From Ruminococcus sp. XPD3002 (lineage in GTDB: Bacteria; Bacillota; Clostridia; Oscillospirales; Ruminococcaceae): DNA of 64,000 nucleotides. Shown in pieces: positions 17,655-26,618 of this stretch (position 1 is the stretch's first letter; each line of letters starts with the position of its first letter). Made by a program: the position numbers and the translations under genes. The stretch lies in the NCBI GenBank assembly GCA_900119535.1, contig FPJT01000017.1, positions 2,071 to 66,070 on the forward strand, given 5' to 3'. The notes below the pieces were generated by a model. That model had not been told where the DNA came from. It was given only the letters and a program-made list of their open reading frames with translations, and ran no database searches.

Positions 17655-20025
17655 TGAAGTAACCAATACCGTCCTTAAACGCAGGGACGCACAGATAGCT
17701 AAACGCAAGCATCAGATGTATGTGGTCAAAAGAAGTGCTGCTGCAGCTTTTTCACTGTGCATAGTATCTGCCGCAGGAATAGGCATATGGAAGAACAACT
17801 CCCTGAGATCAGCCCTTGACGATCATCACAGCAGCAATGTGATAACCGAAACTACAGGCGCTTCGGAACCCACTGCCGCAGCAGTCACAGAATATACTAC
17901 ACAGCAAACTACTGCAAAAGCAACTCAGCAAACTGCTGCAAAGGAAAAGAACACCGTGACAACAGCGGTGCAAAAAAGCAGCAAAACAACTCCGTATAAC
18001 ACCTCTGCCGTAAAGTCCCACACTGTTTCAACAGTTCCCGCGGCAGAGACAGTTACAGAGAAGATAGTATCGGGAAATGCAAAGGAAACGCAGTTACCTG
18101 CAAATACAGTGCCGACGCAGAGAACTGCAGCCAATGCAGTCCGTACTTCTTCTCCTGTAACTACAGTAAATATCAGAACAGGAGCAAATACATTTGCGGC
18201 AACTTCCGGAATTCAGACAAGCGTCTATACAGTTACTTCACAGTCTGCTGTGACCACGATCAGCGAAAGCGAAAGGAGTAATTACATGAAAAAGATAGTA
18301 AGTATGCTTTCAGCAGCAGCCATGATGAGCTCTATCATACCGCATCCCGCAAACGCAGCAGATTTCGTAGACCCAGCAGTTAAATATTCAAATGGTTCTA
18401 CAAGTTATTATGAATCAGGTATTGAAGTAAATCACGCTGAGCAGGAACTTTTCGATATGATAGATGCCGGACTCATCGATATAGACATCGACCGTAACGG
18501 CGAGATAAATATGCTCGACGGAGCGCTTTTGAATGTGTATGAAAACTATACCTACTATAAAAACTTAGCACAAACTTCTGCTGAAGTCCCGATGAACCAG
18601 TACGGTCATCTTGAATTCCATGCACCTTCAGAAGAGGCTATGGAATTCCTTGAAACCAGAAAGCCTATCCGCGATAAGGAAGTATTCAAAAATTTCAGAT
18701 ACTATGATGAACATGATATAGCAACTCTTGATTCTACTCTGATAATAAGATATTTACTGTTAAATAAGATCGAGCCTTCATATTTTGACCCTGATTATTA
18801 CATTGATACGATCGGTTACCCTCACTATCAGATAATGGCAGACAGTCTGAATATGGAAAAGATCCAGGCAGAAATCGAAGCAGGTACTCTTTCCGACTTC
18901 TTCAGCGAGATAATGATACCTTCACAAACTATGGGCTGTATCAATACCAATGCTACTATGCTCCTCAGGGAAATAAGACCAAGAATATTAGACAAAAGCG
19001 GAATTGATTTCGATGTTGACGGAAACGGTGTTTTTGATCTTCATGACATTGAAAGATACGATCTCTTCGAACATATGTCAGGCATAAATAAAGATCTTTC
19101 AAAAATCGAATCAGACTCTTACGCAGCTTCAATTGATTTTGATTATGAAGCTTATATTAAATATCCGGGAGATGACTGCGAATTAGATGAAGAACTCTGG
19201 AACAATTGCAGCGATCTGTTCATTAAAACTCAGGAAGTAGTTTCAGAGTACGCTTATCTGAAAGACAACAGAAACTATTATGGAACTCCAAGTATATATT
19301 CACACATCAATGCAGACGATCTCATCGGCGTTTATTACATGCGCAACAGCTTCAAGACTACAGATCTTGAGACAGAGCAGTATAACAATAACGAAGAATT
19401 CATAACGGCTCTTGAAAGATATATGGAAACTCACGCCCTGGTAACAAGCAGAACTACGATCAACTTCAATGACTTCAACAACAATTTTGATAATTGGCTT
19501 AAGTCTTTAGAGCTTGGTGAAAAGGATGCACCGGATGTGGACAACAACGGCGTTATCGATCAGGTCGATTCTGATGCACTCAACATATTCTACGGCGATA
19601 TCATGAATAACAGAACTGCTGATTCATCAGAGCTTCCTGCTGATATATGGAATCGTATAGACAACGGATACGATATAAACGGAAACGGTATCAATTCCGA
19701 TGTAGGCGATATCATGATAATGCAGATGTATATCTTAATTCACAATCCAGAGATGTTCAAAGTAGAAAATGAACTTAGCGAGAGCTACAGTCAGACTATC
19801 GATATCATGTCAAAGCTCCCTATAGAGCGCTCAGGCGATGCAAACTGCGATAATGAAACAGGTCTTGCAGATGCACTTATAATCCTTCAGAACAACGCAA
19901 ACAGCGAGAAATACCCACTCAATACACTTGGCAAGTTCAACGCAGACGTATACGAGACAGGCAACGGCCTCACTCCTATGGACGCACTCGAAATCCAGAA
20001 ATGGGACGCAGAGCACAAAATATGA
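17641..20025 (+). CDS. Membrane protein (possible anti-sigma) fused to a dockerin protein, with internal start
   Basis: 794 residues from the ATG at 17641, preceded by GGGGGTG; an in-frame TTG at 17620 has no good site. Parts: basic cytoplasmic N-terminus (1-30), one helix (33-50), a Thr/Ala-rich stalk (60-210), then a second complete signal peptide starting at Met216 (18286), and a body of about 500 residues with EF-hand-like loops (near 278, 455, 631, 678) ending in a dockerin (about 729-794: GDANCDNETGLADAL and NADVYETGNGLTPMDAL). GAAAGGAG stands seven bases before the internal ATG, so a separate 579-residue secreted dockerin protein is likely. The N-terminal part, next to an ECF sigma factor, is plausibly an anti-sigma or sensor. 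It is either a true fusion or two products from one frame. Confidence 0.72.
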   Translation: MRDYDEVTNTVLKRRDAQIAKRKHQMYVVKRSAAAAFSLCIVSAAGIGIWKNNSLRSALDDHHSSNVITETTGASEPTAAAVTEYTTQQTTAKATQQTAAKEKNTVTTAVQKSSKTTPYNTSAVKSHTVSTVPAAETVTEKIVSGNAKETQLPANTVPTQRTAANAVRTSSPVTTVNIRTGANTFAATSGIQTSVYTVTSQSAVTTISESERSNYMKKIVSMLSAAAMMSSIIPHPANAADFVDPAVKYSNGSTSYYESGIEVNHAEQELFDMIDAGLIDIDIDRNGEINMLDGALLNVYENYTYYKNLAQTSAEVPMNQYGHLEFHAPSEEAMEFLETRKPIRDKEVFKNFRYYDEHDIATLDSTLIIRYLLLNKIEPSYFDPDYYIDTIGYPHYQIMADSLNMEKIQAEIEAGTLSDFFSEIMIPSQTMGCINTNATMLLREIRPRILDKSGIDFDVDGNGVFDLHDIERYDLFEHMSGINKDLSKIESDSYAASIDFDYEAYIKYPGDDCELDEELWNNCSDLFIKTQEVVSEYAYLKDNRNYYGTPSIYSHINADDLIGVYYMRNSFKTTDLETEQYNNNEEFITALERYMETHALVTSRTTINFNDFNNNFDNWLKSLELGEKDAPDVDNNGVIDQVDSDALNIFYGDIMNNRTADSSELPADIWNRIDNGYDINGNGINSDVGDIMIMQMYILIHNPEMFKVENELSESYSQTIDIMSKLPIERSGDANCDNETGLADALIILQNNANSEKYPLNTLGKFNADVYETGNGLTPMDALEIQKWDAEHKI

Positions 20026-20049
20026 TCTCTCATCCCAAACAATATCCTT

Positions 20050-20079
20050 CCCTGCACTTTCAAAGTGCAGGGACTTTTT
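20050..20079 (+). terminator. Terminator after the sigma/dockerin operon
   Basis: Perfect stem CCCTGCACTTT / AAAGTGCAGGG (20050-20072) with a one-base centre, followed by A-C and seven T residues. Confidence 0.9.
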
Positions 20080-20129
20080 TTGAATAAAACCGCACATAAA
20101 TGATAAACTAACAAAAAGGAGCTGTTAAT

Positions 20130-20825
20130 ATGTGCGTAGTTCTGATCCGTTCACTCATCCTCTATCTACTTGTGATCTTCGCCGTAAGACTAATGGGCAA
20201 GCGTCAGCTCGGCGAGCTTCAGCCATCGGAGCTGGTAATAACCATACTCGTATCGAATATAGCAACTCTTCCGCTGGAGGACGTCGATATCCCTATTATC
20301 GTTGGAGTTACCCCCATACTGGCACTGGTCTGCTTCGAGGTCGTGATATCGTGGCTGAACCTTATTTCTCCTAAGCTGAGGAAGGTTATATCGGGAAGTC
20401 CGAAAGTAATAATCTCAAATGGAAGAATCGACCGTGAAACCATGCGTGAGCTGAGATTCTCCGTGGACGACCTTACAATGGCGCTCAGAAGTCAGGGTAT
20501 CTTCGACCTTTCGGAAGTACAGTTCGCGGTGGTTGAAACTACGGGAAGCGTATCGGTAATGAAAAAAAGCGGCAAGGATACTCCCACAAGAGAGGATATG
20601 AAAATTACTGCTAAGGACTGCGATCCTCCTCATGTTATAATATCGGACGGTATAATACTGAACGCCGCTCTGAACAACACAGGCATTACAGAAGCTGAAC
20701 TTAACAGACTTCTCAGACTTCACAGCATTGACAGCAGGGACATTTTTATAATGACTGCCGACCGTGAAAAGAACTGCTTCTGCTCAATGAAGGACGGAAA
20801 AAATCTTGCTTTCAAAGGAGAATAA
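20130..20825 (+). CDS. DUF421 (YetF-family) membrane protein
   Basis: 231 residues. Two or three N-terminal helices are followed by the DUF421 signature RLMGKRQLGELQPSELVI and a cytoplasmic domain with SGSPKVIISNGRID and ELRFSVDDLTMALRSQGI. YetF-type proteins are widespread in Firmicutes; their molecular role is not settled, though some are linked to spore or envelope stress. AAGGAG precedes the ATG. One base separates the stop from the DUF4363 gene, a common pairing. Confidence 0.88.
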   Translation: MCVVLIRSLILYLLVIFAVRLMGKRQLGELQPSELVITILVSNIATLPLEDVDIPIIVGVTPILALVCFEVVISWLNLISPKLRKVISGSPKVIISNGRIDRETMRELRFSVDDLTMALRSQGIFDLSEVQFAVVETTGSVSVMKKSGKDTPTREDMKITAKDCDPPHVIISDGIILNAALNNTGITEAELNRLLRLHSIDSRDIFIMTADREKNCFCSMKDGKNLAFKGE

Positions 20826-20826
20826 C

Positions 20827-21198
20827 ATGACAAGGGTAAAGATAAGCGCACTTATACTTGCCTCATTGATAGGAATGAGCATATTCGCCTCGGTATGGGT
20901 GAACGAAAAATGCAGCCGTTTGATAGACTGCATGGACCGCATAGAACAGGAAATACAGGAGGGCAAAGATACAACAGTCTCAGCCCGTGAGCTTGAAAAA
21001 GAGTGGACGGACTTCCGAAAGACCGCTTCCGTAATGATACGCAACGACAAGCTGACCGAACCCGAAAGAGTTGCAGGCAGGATAACGCTCCTTGCACAGC
21101 AGGGTTCTCAGGATCTGCCCTCAGCGGTGGAAGAACTCAGACATATGACTCGTCAGCTTATGCACGGCGAGACTCCGAAACTAACAAGCGTACTGTAA
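20827..21198 (+). CDS. DUF4363-family small membrane-anchored protein
   Basis: 123 residues: one N-terminal helix (about 6-24) and a helical extracytoplasmic part with the EKEWTDFRKTASVMI segment. The start at 20827 is set by AAAGGAG inside the end of the DUF421 gene. The pairing with DUF421 suggests joint function; nothing specific is known to me. Confidence 0.75.
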   Translation: MTRVKISALILASLIGMSIFASVWVNEKCSRLIDCMDRIEQEIQEGKDTTVSARELEKEWTDFRKTASVMIRNDKLTEPERVAGRITLLAQQGSQDLPSAVEELRHMTRQLMHGETPKLTSVL

Positions 21199-21203
21199 CA
21201 AAA

Positions 21204-21224
21204 AAGGACGGCATTGCCGTCCTT
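21204..21224. terminator. Bidirectional terminator
   Basis: Perfect stem AAGGACGGCA / TGCCGTCCTT between two convergent genes, with an A-run on the left and T-rich sequence on the right. Confidence 0.8.
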
Positions 21225-21228
21225 AAAT

Positions 21229-22200
21229 TTATGCTTTGGCTCCCGACTGGTCACGTTTCATCTTTATAAGAAGAACGATTATACCTGCCGCAAGCACTAT
21301 AGTTGTGAATATACTGCCTTCAACTCCGAAATCTCCGCCTGTAAGGAGCGGTTCAGTGCTGACAGGATCCGCCTGAAGGAAAGAGTCCACCTTATAAGCG
21401 CCGCTTACGCTCAGTCCGTAGATATTGCCCTGTGCGAAGTTCCATATAGAATGTATAGCGCAAGCGCCCCATATATCGTCAAATGCGATGATATAAACTG
21501 CGGCAAAGACTCCGAAAAGAACCAGATTGAACAAAGGGAACCAACCGAATCCGGGGTTCATTCCGTGAGCAATTCCAAACATTATTGAACTTGCAGCGAT
21601 TGCAACTGCGGGGTTGCTTTTTCCGCCGAGAGTATTCATGAAATATCCGCGGCAAATAGTTTCTTCGCTCATTCCCTGTAACAGGAAGCCGCAGAGATAG
21701 ATACCGATAGTGCCGATATTGAAGTCACTGACGACCTTAAGGCTTCTAACTCCGAAAATAACGGGAAGCAGTGATACAAGTGATATCATAATGAAACCAA
21801 CTGCCACACCCTGCAAATAGTGCTTACCAGCCTTACGTGCTCTGAATCCCATTGAACCAAGGCTTCGCTTCTCAATGAAACGGCAGTATATTATTGCAGT
21901 TAATGTCGCAAATACCGTACACAAAAGGCTTGATATCATAATTGTATTATTTCCGAGCATGACCTCAGTAGTCAGCTGCATTGATTCCTGCATCCGCTGT
22001 TCCAATGAACCGTTCACAAAAGTATCTGATTCCATAAGAGCTGTAACGAGTTCACGGATAGCAAGTATCGACGGGATTATCGATTCAAGCAGCGCACCTA
22101 TCAGGAAAACCAGGATAAAAATCAGAAAATTTAGCCAGAATCCTTTAGGAGCTTTTGATTCGGCAGATTCCTCGAACATTTTTGGTCTGAAACTTATCAT
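21229..22200 (-). CDS. CPBP-family intramembrane metalloprotease
   Basis: 323 residues with about eight helices. CPBP (CAAX protease/Abi) motifs are present in order: SEETICRGYF (paired Glu plus Arg), FGIAHGMNP and AIHSIWNF, which give the usual Glu and His metal ligands. Family members process prenylated proteins, or give immunity to bacteriocins in some lactic acid bacteria. This one is single and not near the peptide island, so a role is not assigned. Confidence 0.88.
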   Translation of the reverse strand: MISFRPKMFEESAESKAPKGFWLNFLIFILVFLIGALLESIIPSILAIRELVTALMESDTFVNGSLEQRMQESMQLTTEVMLGNNTIMISSLLCTVFATLTAIIYCRFIEKRSLGSMGFRARKAGKHYLQGVAVGFIMISLVSLLPVIFGVRSLKVVSDFNIGTIGIYLCGFLLQGMSEETICRGYFMNTLGGKSNPAVAIAASSIMFGIAHGMNPGFGWFPLFNLVLFGVFAAVYIIAFDDIWGACAIHSIWNFAQGNIYGLSVSGAYKVDSFLQADPVSTEPLLTGGDFGVEGSIFTTIVLAAGIIVLLIKMKRDQSGAKA

Positions 22201-22229
22201 ATTTCTTACTCCTTTATATTGATATATTC

Positions 22230-22258
22230 ATTTTACATTATATTCAGTAATTTGTCAA
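22230..22258 (-). promoter_or_regulatory. Promoter of the CPBP protease gene
   Basis: TTGACA (22253-22258) and TAAAAT (22230-22235) on the minus strand with a 17-base spacer, about 30 bases before the start codon. Confidence 0.65.
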
Positions 22259-22308
22259 TATAGCCTTGTGCAGAGCACCTTTCATATTGTGAGGCTTTGC
22301 ATCAGCAA

Positions 22309-22842
22309 TTACTTGTTCCCGCCGAAACCATTGAACCATATTCTGCTCTCAAACGGCTGTTTAGAAGTCTTTTTCGGTTCCTCCTCAGGTATTCCCACAG
22401 GCAGGATGCAAACTATCCTATATTCATCGGGGATGCCCATGTGGTGTGCTATTTTGCCTGCTATATCGTCGTCATCGGTGATATGTCCCTCATACCAGCA
22501 GCTTTCATAGCCAAGTCCCTTTATCGCCAGAAGCATATTTTCTATCGCCGCACTATAATCCTGTATATTGAAGCATTTATCCCTGTATGCATATATCTTC
22601 TGCGTAAGAACGAGAATAAATGCAGGTGCTGTCACAGCTATCGGCGGATCTATCAGCGCTTTCACTTCCGCCAGAAGTCTTTTATCATCAACCGCTATAA
22701 ATGAAGTTGTCTGCTTATTACAGCCGGAAGGTGCGGCGGTTCCTGCTTCGAGAATCTTGATAAGGTCGGCTTTCGGAACGGGAATATCCTTATACTTTCC
22801 CCGATAGCTTGTACGGTTATTTATTGCATCAAATATATCCAT
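22309..22842 (-). CDS. Nitroreductase-family FMN protein
   Basis: 177 residues, a short nitroreductase fold. The N-terminal INNRTSYRGKYKDIPV and the PSGCNKQTTSF loop correspond to the FMN phosphate-binding region, and the central AAIENMLLAIKGLGYESCWYEG is the family core. It would reduce a quinone, flavin or nitro-compound; the substrate is unknown. GGAGG precedes the start. Confidence 0.85.
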   Translation of the reverse strand: MDIFDAINNRTSYRGKYKDIPVPKADLIKILEAGTAAPSGCNKQTTSFIAVDDKRLLAEVKALIDPPIAVTAPAFILVLTQKIYAYRDKCFNIQDYSAAIENMLLAIKGLGYESCWYEGHITDDDDIAGKIAHHMGIPDEYRIVCILPVGIPEEEPKKTSKQPFESRIWFNGFGGNK

Positions 22843-22892
22843 AGCAGCCTCCTTCGTATCAGGAATACATTAATTAATGAAGAATTCGCGCT

Positions 22893-22942
22893 CCCCGAAC
22901 AAAGTTCGGAGCAATAAACGCCTTTAGGCGGTTATTGAGTAC
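22893..22942 (-). repeat. Interspersed repeat, copy B
   Basis: The reverse complement reads GTACTCAATAACCGCC ... TTATTGC ... CCGAAC ... GTTCGGGG, the same core as the polA-leader element at 9921-9969, with compensating changes that keep both hairpins. Beyond it, both copies continue with similar GxGxAATTC sequence. Confidence 0.65.
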
Positions 22943-22978
22943 ACGTTAATTATAACATCCGTCCCCATAAAAGTCAAA

Positions 22979-23027
22979 TAAAAAAGCCATAGCACCTCTG
23001 AAACGAGTTCAGAAATACTATGGCTTA
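22979..23027 (-). terminator. Terminator of the ribosomal operon
   Basis: On the minus strand AAGCCATAGTA ... TGCTATGGCTT with inner pairing TCTGAA / TTCAGA, followed by TTTTTTATTTG. It lies about 60 bases after rplQ. Confidence 0.85.
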
Positions 23028-23085
23028 AAGATACTATATCAGCATTGTCCTTTCGGAACGGCTATATAGAATATGGTATCTGCGA

Positions 23086-23436
23086 TCAAACGAGCTTGAT
23101 GATTGCCATTTCAGCAGCATCACCCTTACGAGGTCCGATCTTTACGATCTGAGTATAACCGCCGTTTCTGTCTGCATACTTAGGTGAGATCTCATCAAAA
23201 AGCTTCTTAGCAACGTCCTCTTTAGTAACGTAAGCTAAAACCTGACGCTTGGAGTGCAGATCATTATTTTTACCGATGGTGATCATCTTCTCTGCAACAG
23301 CACGAACTTCCTTAGCTCTTGTAACAGTCGTTTCGATCTGACCGTTTTCGAGAAGGAAAGTTACCATGCCTCTGAGCATTGCCTTTCTATGATCAGATGT
23401 TCTGCCCAGCTTTCTTGTACCCGGCATGTAATTCAC
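23086..23436 (-). CDS. rplQ: 50S ribosomal protein L17
   Basis: 116 residues. [20 protein letters not shown] and [18 protein letters not shown] are diagnostic. It is the last gene of the alpha operon, 51 bases after rpoA, and is followed by the operon terminator. It binds 23S rRNA domains near the exit tunnel. Confidence 0.97.
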   Translation of the reverse strand: MNYMPGTRKLGRTSDHRKAMLRGMVTFLLENGQIETTVTRAKEVRAVAEKMITIGKNNDLHSKRQVLAYVTKEDVAKKLFDEISPKYADRNGGYTQIVKIGPRKGDAAEMAIIKLV

Positions 23437-23487
23437 TCCTTTTCTTAATAAGTGGATATCAGGCGCATTCGCCTGTTGTTATTAGGT

Positions 23488-24453
23488 TTATTCCTCTTCT
23501 GATGAGAGATCGAAGCCCAGTGACTGGAGCTTTTCCTTAACTTCATCAAAAGATTTCTTTCCAAGGTTACGAACCTTCATCATTTCTTCCTCAGACTTGT
23601 TGATCAAGTCATCTACGGTATTAATTCCGGCACGCTTTAAGCAATTGAATGAACGTACCGATAAGTCAAGATCCTCAATGGTCATCTCAAGGATTTTTTC
23701 CTTACCCTTTTCGTCCTTTTCAACAAGGACCTCAGCAAGTCCAGCCTCTTCGGAGAGGTCGATGAACAGCTTCAGATGCTCGTTGAGGAGATTGGCTGCC
23801 TGCGATAAAGCTTCCTTAGCGGAGATAGTACCGTCGGTCCATACCTCCATAGTAAGCTTATCATAGTCGGTAACCTGACCGAGACGAGTATCCTCTACGG
23901 TATAGTTTACCTTCAGAACAGGTGTATATATGCTGTCTACGGCAATCACGTCAACGGGAAGATTGATCTGCTTCTTGTTACGCTCAGCAGAAACGTATCC
24001 TCTTCCGCGGTCGATAGTGATCTCCATATAGAGCTTGGCATCCTTGCCCAGTGTAGCGATATGCATACCGGGATCGAGGATATTAACCTCTGAATCGGTC
24101 TTTATATCGCCTGCTGTGATCTCGCATTCGCCTTCTGCCTCTACGTAAACAGTCTTTGGACCTTCGCCATAGAGCTTAGCAGTAAGACCTTTTATGCTAA
24201 GGATGATCTCTGTAACGTCTTCTTTAACGCCCGGAATTGTTGATAACTCATGGTGAACTGTACCGTCCTTGCCCGAGAGCTTCACGGAGGTAACAGCAAC
24301 ACCCGGAAGTGAGGAGAGCAGCACACGTCTGAGGCTGTTTCCAAGTGTAATTCCATATCCACGCTCCAGCGGTGCTAAAACGAATTTGCCGTATTTGCCG
24401 TCACTTTTAAGCTCGACAATGTCGATATCAGGCTTATTTATTTTCTCCAGCAT
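23488..24453 (-). CDS. rpoA: RNA polymerase alpha subunit
   Basis: 321 residues: N-terminal dimerisation domain ([29 protein letters not shown]), linker and C-terminal DNA-binding domain ([35 protein letters not shown]). The ATG at 24453 (MLEKINKP) is chosen because AGGAGG lies seven bases upstream; an upstream in-frame start at 24474 has none. It lies between rpsD and rplQ. Confidence 0.97.
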   Translation of the reverse strand: MLEKINKPDIDIVELKSDGKYGKFVLAPLERGYGITLGNSLRRVLLSSLPGVAVTSVKLSGKDGTVHHELSTIPGVKEDVTEIILSIKGLTAKLYGEGPKTVYVEAEGECEITAGDIKTDSEVNILDPGMHIATLGKDAKLYMEITIDRGRGYVSAERNKKQINLPVDVIAVDSIYTPVLKVNYTVEDTRLGQVTDYDKLTMEVWTDGTISAKEALSQAANLLNEHLKLFIDLSEEAGLAEVLVEKDEKGKEKILEMTIEDLDLSVRSFNCLKRAGINTVDDLINKSEEEMMKVRNLGKKSFDEVKEKLQSLGFDLSSEEE

Positions 24454-24519
24454 AAAAACCCTCCTATTTCGCAATAACTATATTTAGTTTGAGTTCTGAC
24501 GAGCCAAGCAATCAGAAGA

Positions 24520-25119
24520 TTACTTAGAGTACAGCTCGACGATGAGGTGTGTAGCAACCTCGTAGTCAATATCCTCAGCTGAGGGAAGACGAGTTACTGT
24601 AGCTGAGAAGTCGTCCTTCTTAGCATCAAGCCATACAGGAACGAGTCTGTCCTTAGTCTCTTCAACTGTAGCCTTGAACTTTTCTGAAGTTCTGTCCTTC
24701 TCCTTTAAAGCGATAACATCGCCGACTTTAACTCTGTAGGAAGGAATGTTAACCTTCTTGCCGTTTACAGTATAGTGGCTGTGAACAACGAGCTGTCTTG
24801 CTTCTCTTCTTGTAAGAGCAAGGCCCATTCTGTATACTACGCTGTCAAGTCTGGATTCGAGAACTGTGATAAGGTTATCACCGGCCTTGCCTTCCATCTT
24901 CTCTGCGATAGCGAAATAGTGGCGGAACTGCTTCTCGAGCACGCCATATATAAACTTAAGCTTCTGCTTTTCCTTAAGCTGAAGACCGTATTCAGAGATC
25001 TTCTTTCTGTTATTAGCGTTCTTGAAACGGATAGACTCCTTCTTTGAAACGCCCATTACAGCAGGGCTGATGCCCAGATATCTGCACTTTTTAAGAATAG
25101 GTTCTTTCTGAACTGCCAT
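24520..25119 (-). CDS. rpsD: 30S ribosomal protein S4
   Basis: 199 residues with an S4 RNA-binding domain (LESRLDSVVYRMGLALTRREARQ, HYTVNGKKVNIPSYRV). The N-terminus keeps one Cys only (KKCRYLG), so it is the zinc-free type. It is a primary 16S binder and often an operon regulator. It starts 21 bases after rpsK. Confidence 0.97.
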   Translation of the reverse strand: MAVQKEPILKKCRYLGISPAVMGVSKKESIRFKNANNRKKISEYGLQLKEKQKLKFIYGVLEKQFRHYFAIAEKMEGKAGDNLITVLESRLDSVVYRMGLALTRREARQLVVHSHYTVNGKKVNIPSYRVKVGDVIALKEKDRTSEKFKATVEETKDRLVPVWLDAKKDDFSATVTRLPSAEDIDYEVATHLIVELYSK

Positions 25120-25140
25120 TTTAAAACACCTCCTATGGGA

Positions 25141-25545
25141 TTAGACGCGGCGTCTCTTGGGGGGACGGCATCCATTGTGGGGGATCGGAGTTACATCCTT
25201 GATCATTCTTACTTCAAGGCCTACAGTCTGAAGTGCTCTGATAGCAGCTTCACGTCCTGCACCTGGTCCCTTTACGTAAACCTCAACGAACTTGAGGCCG
25301 TGCTCCATAGCAGCCTTAGCTGCTGTCTCAGCAGCTGTCTGAGCAGCGAATGGAGTAGACTTCTTTGAGCCTCTGAATCCAAGCTCGCCTGCGCTTGCCC
25401 ATGAGATAGCATTTCCTGCTGTATCTGTGATAGTAACGATTGTGTTATTGAAAGTGGACTGTATATGAACTGCGCCGCTTTCGATATTCTTACGCTCTCT
25501 ACGTCTTCTGATCGTAGAAACCTTTTTACCCTTCTGCTGTGCCAA
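25141..25545 (-). CDS. rpsK: 30S ribosomal protein S11
   Basis: 134 residues. [22 protein letters not shown] and the C-terminal [18 protein letters not shown] are diagnostic. It is a platform protein near the mRNA exit. It follows rpsM by 14 bases. Confidence 0.97.
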   Translation of the reverse strand: MAQQKGKKVSTIRRRRERKNIESGAVHIQSTFNNTIVTITDTAGNAISWASAGELGFRGSKKSTPFAAQTAAETAAKAAMEHGLKFVEVYVKGPGAGREAAIRALQTVGLEVRMIKDVTPIPHNGCRPPKRRRV

Positions 25546-25559
25546 AGCTCATAACCTCC

Positions 25560-25928
25560 TTACTTCTTCTTGTTAGCGATTGTCTTTACAGGGCCCTTGC
25601 GGGTTCTTGCGTTTGTCTTGGTTCTCTGTCCTCTTACAGGCAGACCCTTTCTGTGACGAACGCCTCTGTAGCAGCCGATCTCAACAAGTCTCTTGATATT
25701 AAGTGCAACTTCACGGCGAAGGTCACCCTCAACTGTGTAGTTTGCGTCGATATAGTCACGAAGTTTAGCTACATCTTCCTCAGCGAGGTCCTTAACTCTT
25801 ACGTCAGGGTTAACGCCTGTATTCTTGAGGATATCTGTTGCAGTCTGACGACCGATTCCGTAGATATAAGTGAGTCCGATCTCGACTCTCTTGTTCTTAG
25901 GAAGGTCAACACCAGCTATTCTTGCCAT
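25560..25928 (-). CDS. rpsM: 30S ribosomal protein S13
   Basis: 122 residues. [20 protein letters not shown] and the C-terminal [20 protein letters not shown] are diagnostic of S13, a head protein contacting tRNA and L5. Standard position after rpmJ. Confidence 0.97.
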   Translation of the reverse strand: MARIAGVDLPKNKRVEIGLTYIYGIGRQTATDILKNTGVNPDVRVKDLAEEDVAKLRDYIDANYTVEGDLRREVALNIKRLVEIGCYRGVRHRKGLPVRGQRTKTNARTRKGPVKTIANKKK

Positions 25929-25964
25929 ATTGTATAAAACACCTCCATTAGTGCTTGCGCCCGA

Positions 25965-26078
25965 TCAACCCTGGCGCTGCTTATGCTTCGGATTTTCGCA
26001 GATAACCATTATTCTGCCTTTACGTTTAATAACCTTGCATTTCTCGCAAATAGGTTTTACTGAAGGTCTGACTTTCAT
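25965..26078 (-). CDS. rpmJ: 50S ribosomal protein L36
   Basis: 37 residues, read directly from the minus strand: [16 protein letters not shown], then [11 protein letters not shown]. Cys11, Cys14, Cys27 and His32 form the zinc site, so this is the zinc-binding type. AGGAGG precedes the ATG. It lies between infA and rpsM as usual. Confidence 0.97.
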   Translation of the reverse strand: MKVRPSVKPICEKCKVIKRKGRIMVICENPKHKQRQG

Positions 26079-26126
26079 TGAAAATACCTCCTTTAGCGGA
26101 TAGCGGGCCTCCCGACCCTTATATTT

Positions 26127-26345
26127 TTACTTAACGCGCCAGGTGATTCTGCCCTTAGACAGGTCATATGGTGACATTTCAAGCTTTACCTTGTCACCCG
26201 GAACGATTCTGATATAGTTCATTCTGAGCTTGCCTGATACATGAGAAAGAACCTCATGACCGTTTTCAAGCTGAACCTTAAACATTGCATTCGGCAGAGC
26301 GTCTGTTACAACGCCCTCGACTTCGATTACATCTTCCTTTGACAT
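26127..26345 (-). CDS. infA: Translation initiation factor IF-1
   Basis: 72 residues, the standard length, with an OB fold: [20 protein letters not shown] and [19 protein letters not shown]. It binds the ribosomal A site during initiation. 13 bases separate it from the KOW protein gene upstream. Confidence 0.97.
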   Translation of the reverse strand: MSKEDVIEVEGVVTDALPNAMFKVQLENGHEVLSHVSGKLRMNYIRIVPGDKVKLEMSPYDLSKGRITWRVK

Positions 26346-26358
26346 ACAAATAACCTCC

Positions 26359-26604
26359 TTACTCAGCCCTGCCGCTGAATTCTTTCAGCAGCCCTCTGAG
26401 CTTTTTATCAGTTATATCGTTTAGATCGATCACACTGTTCGTAACGCTTATATGCTTCAGATTCTTGCGTTTCGGGTTTGAAAGCTTTCTGCTTTTCCCG
26501 TCTGCTATGAAGCAATGATCCTCATGCAGTTCTGTTACCGCGAAATATCCTCCGCAGTCTCTTCCTGCCTTTGCCGTTACGACCGAGCCTTTTTCCAGCT
26601 TCAC
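26359..26604 (-). CDS. KOW-domain RNA-binding protein (L14e-like)
   Basis: 81 residues. The N-terminal [18 protein letters not shown] is a KOW motif like that of archaeal L14e/L6e/L27e-type proteins, followed by a basic [15 protein letters not shown] gene of this kind stands between map and infA in many Clostridia. Its role is probably in RNA or ribosome binding but has not been established to my knowledge. Confidence 0.8.
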   Translation of the reverse strand: MKLEKGSVVTAKAGRDCGGYFAVTELHEDHCFIADGKSRKLSNPKRKNLKHISVTNSVIDLNDITDKKLRGLLKEFSGRAE

Positions 26605-26618
26605 AATTACACCCTCCG

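Noticed and set aside
21229..22200. CPBP protease as immunity protein of the peptide island
   Set aside because: It is 28 kb away with its own promoter, so linkage to the bacteriocins is not supported.
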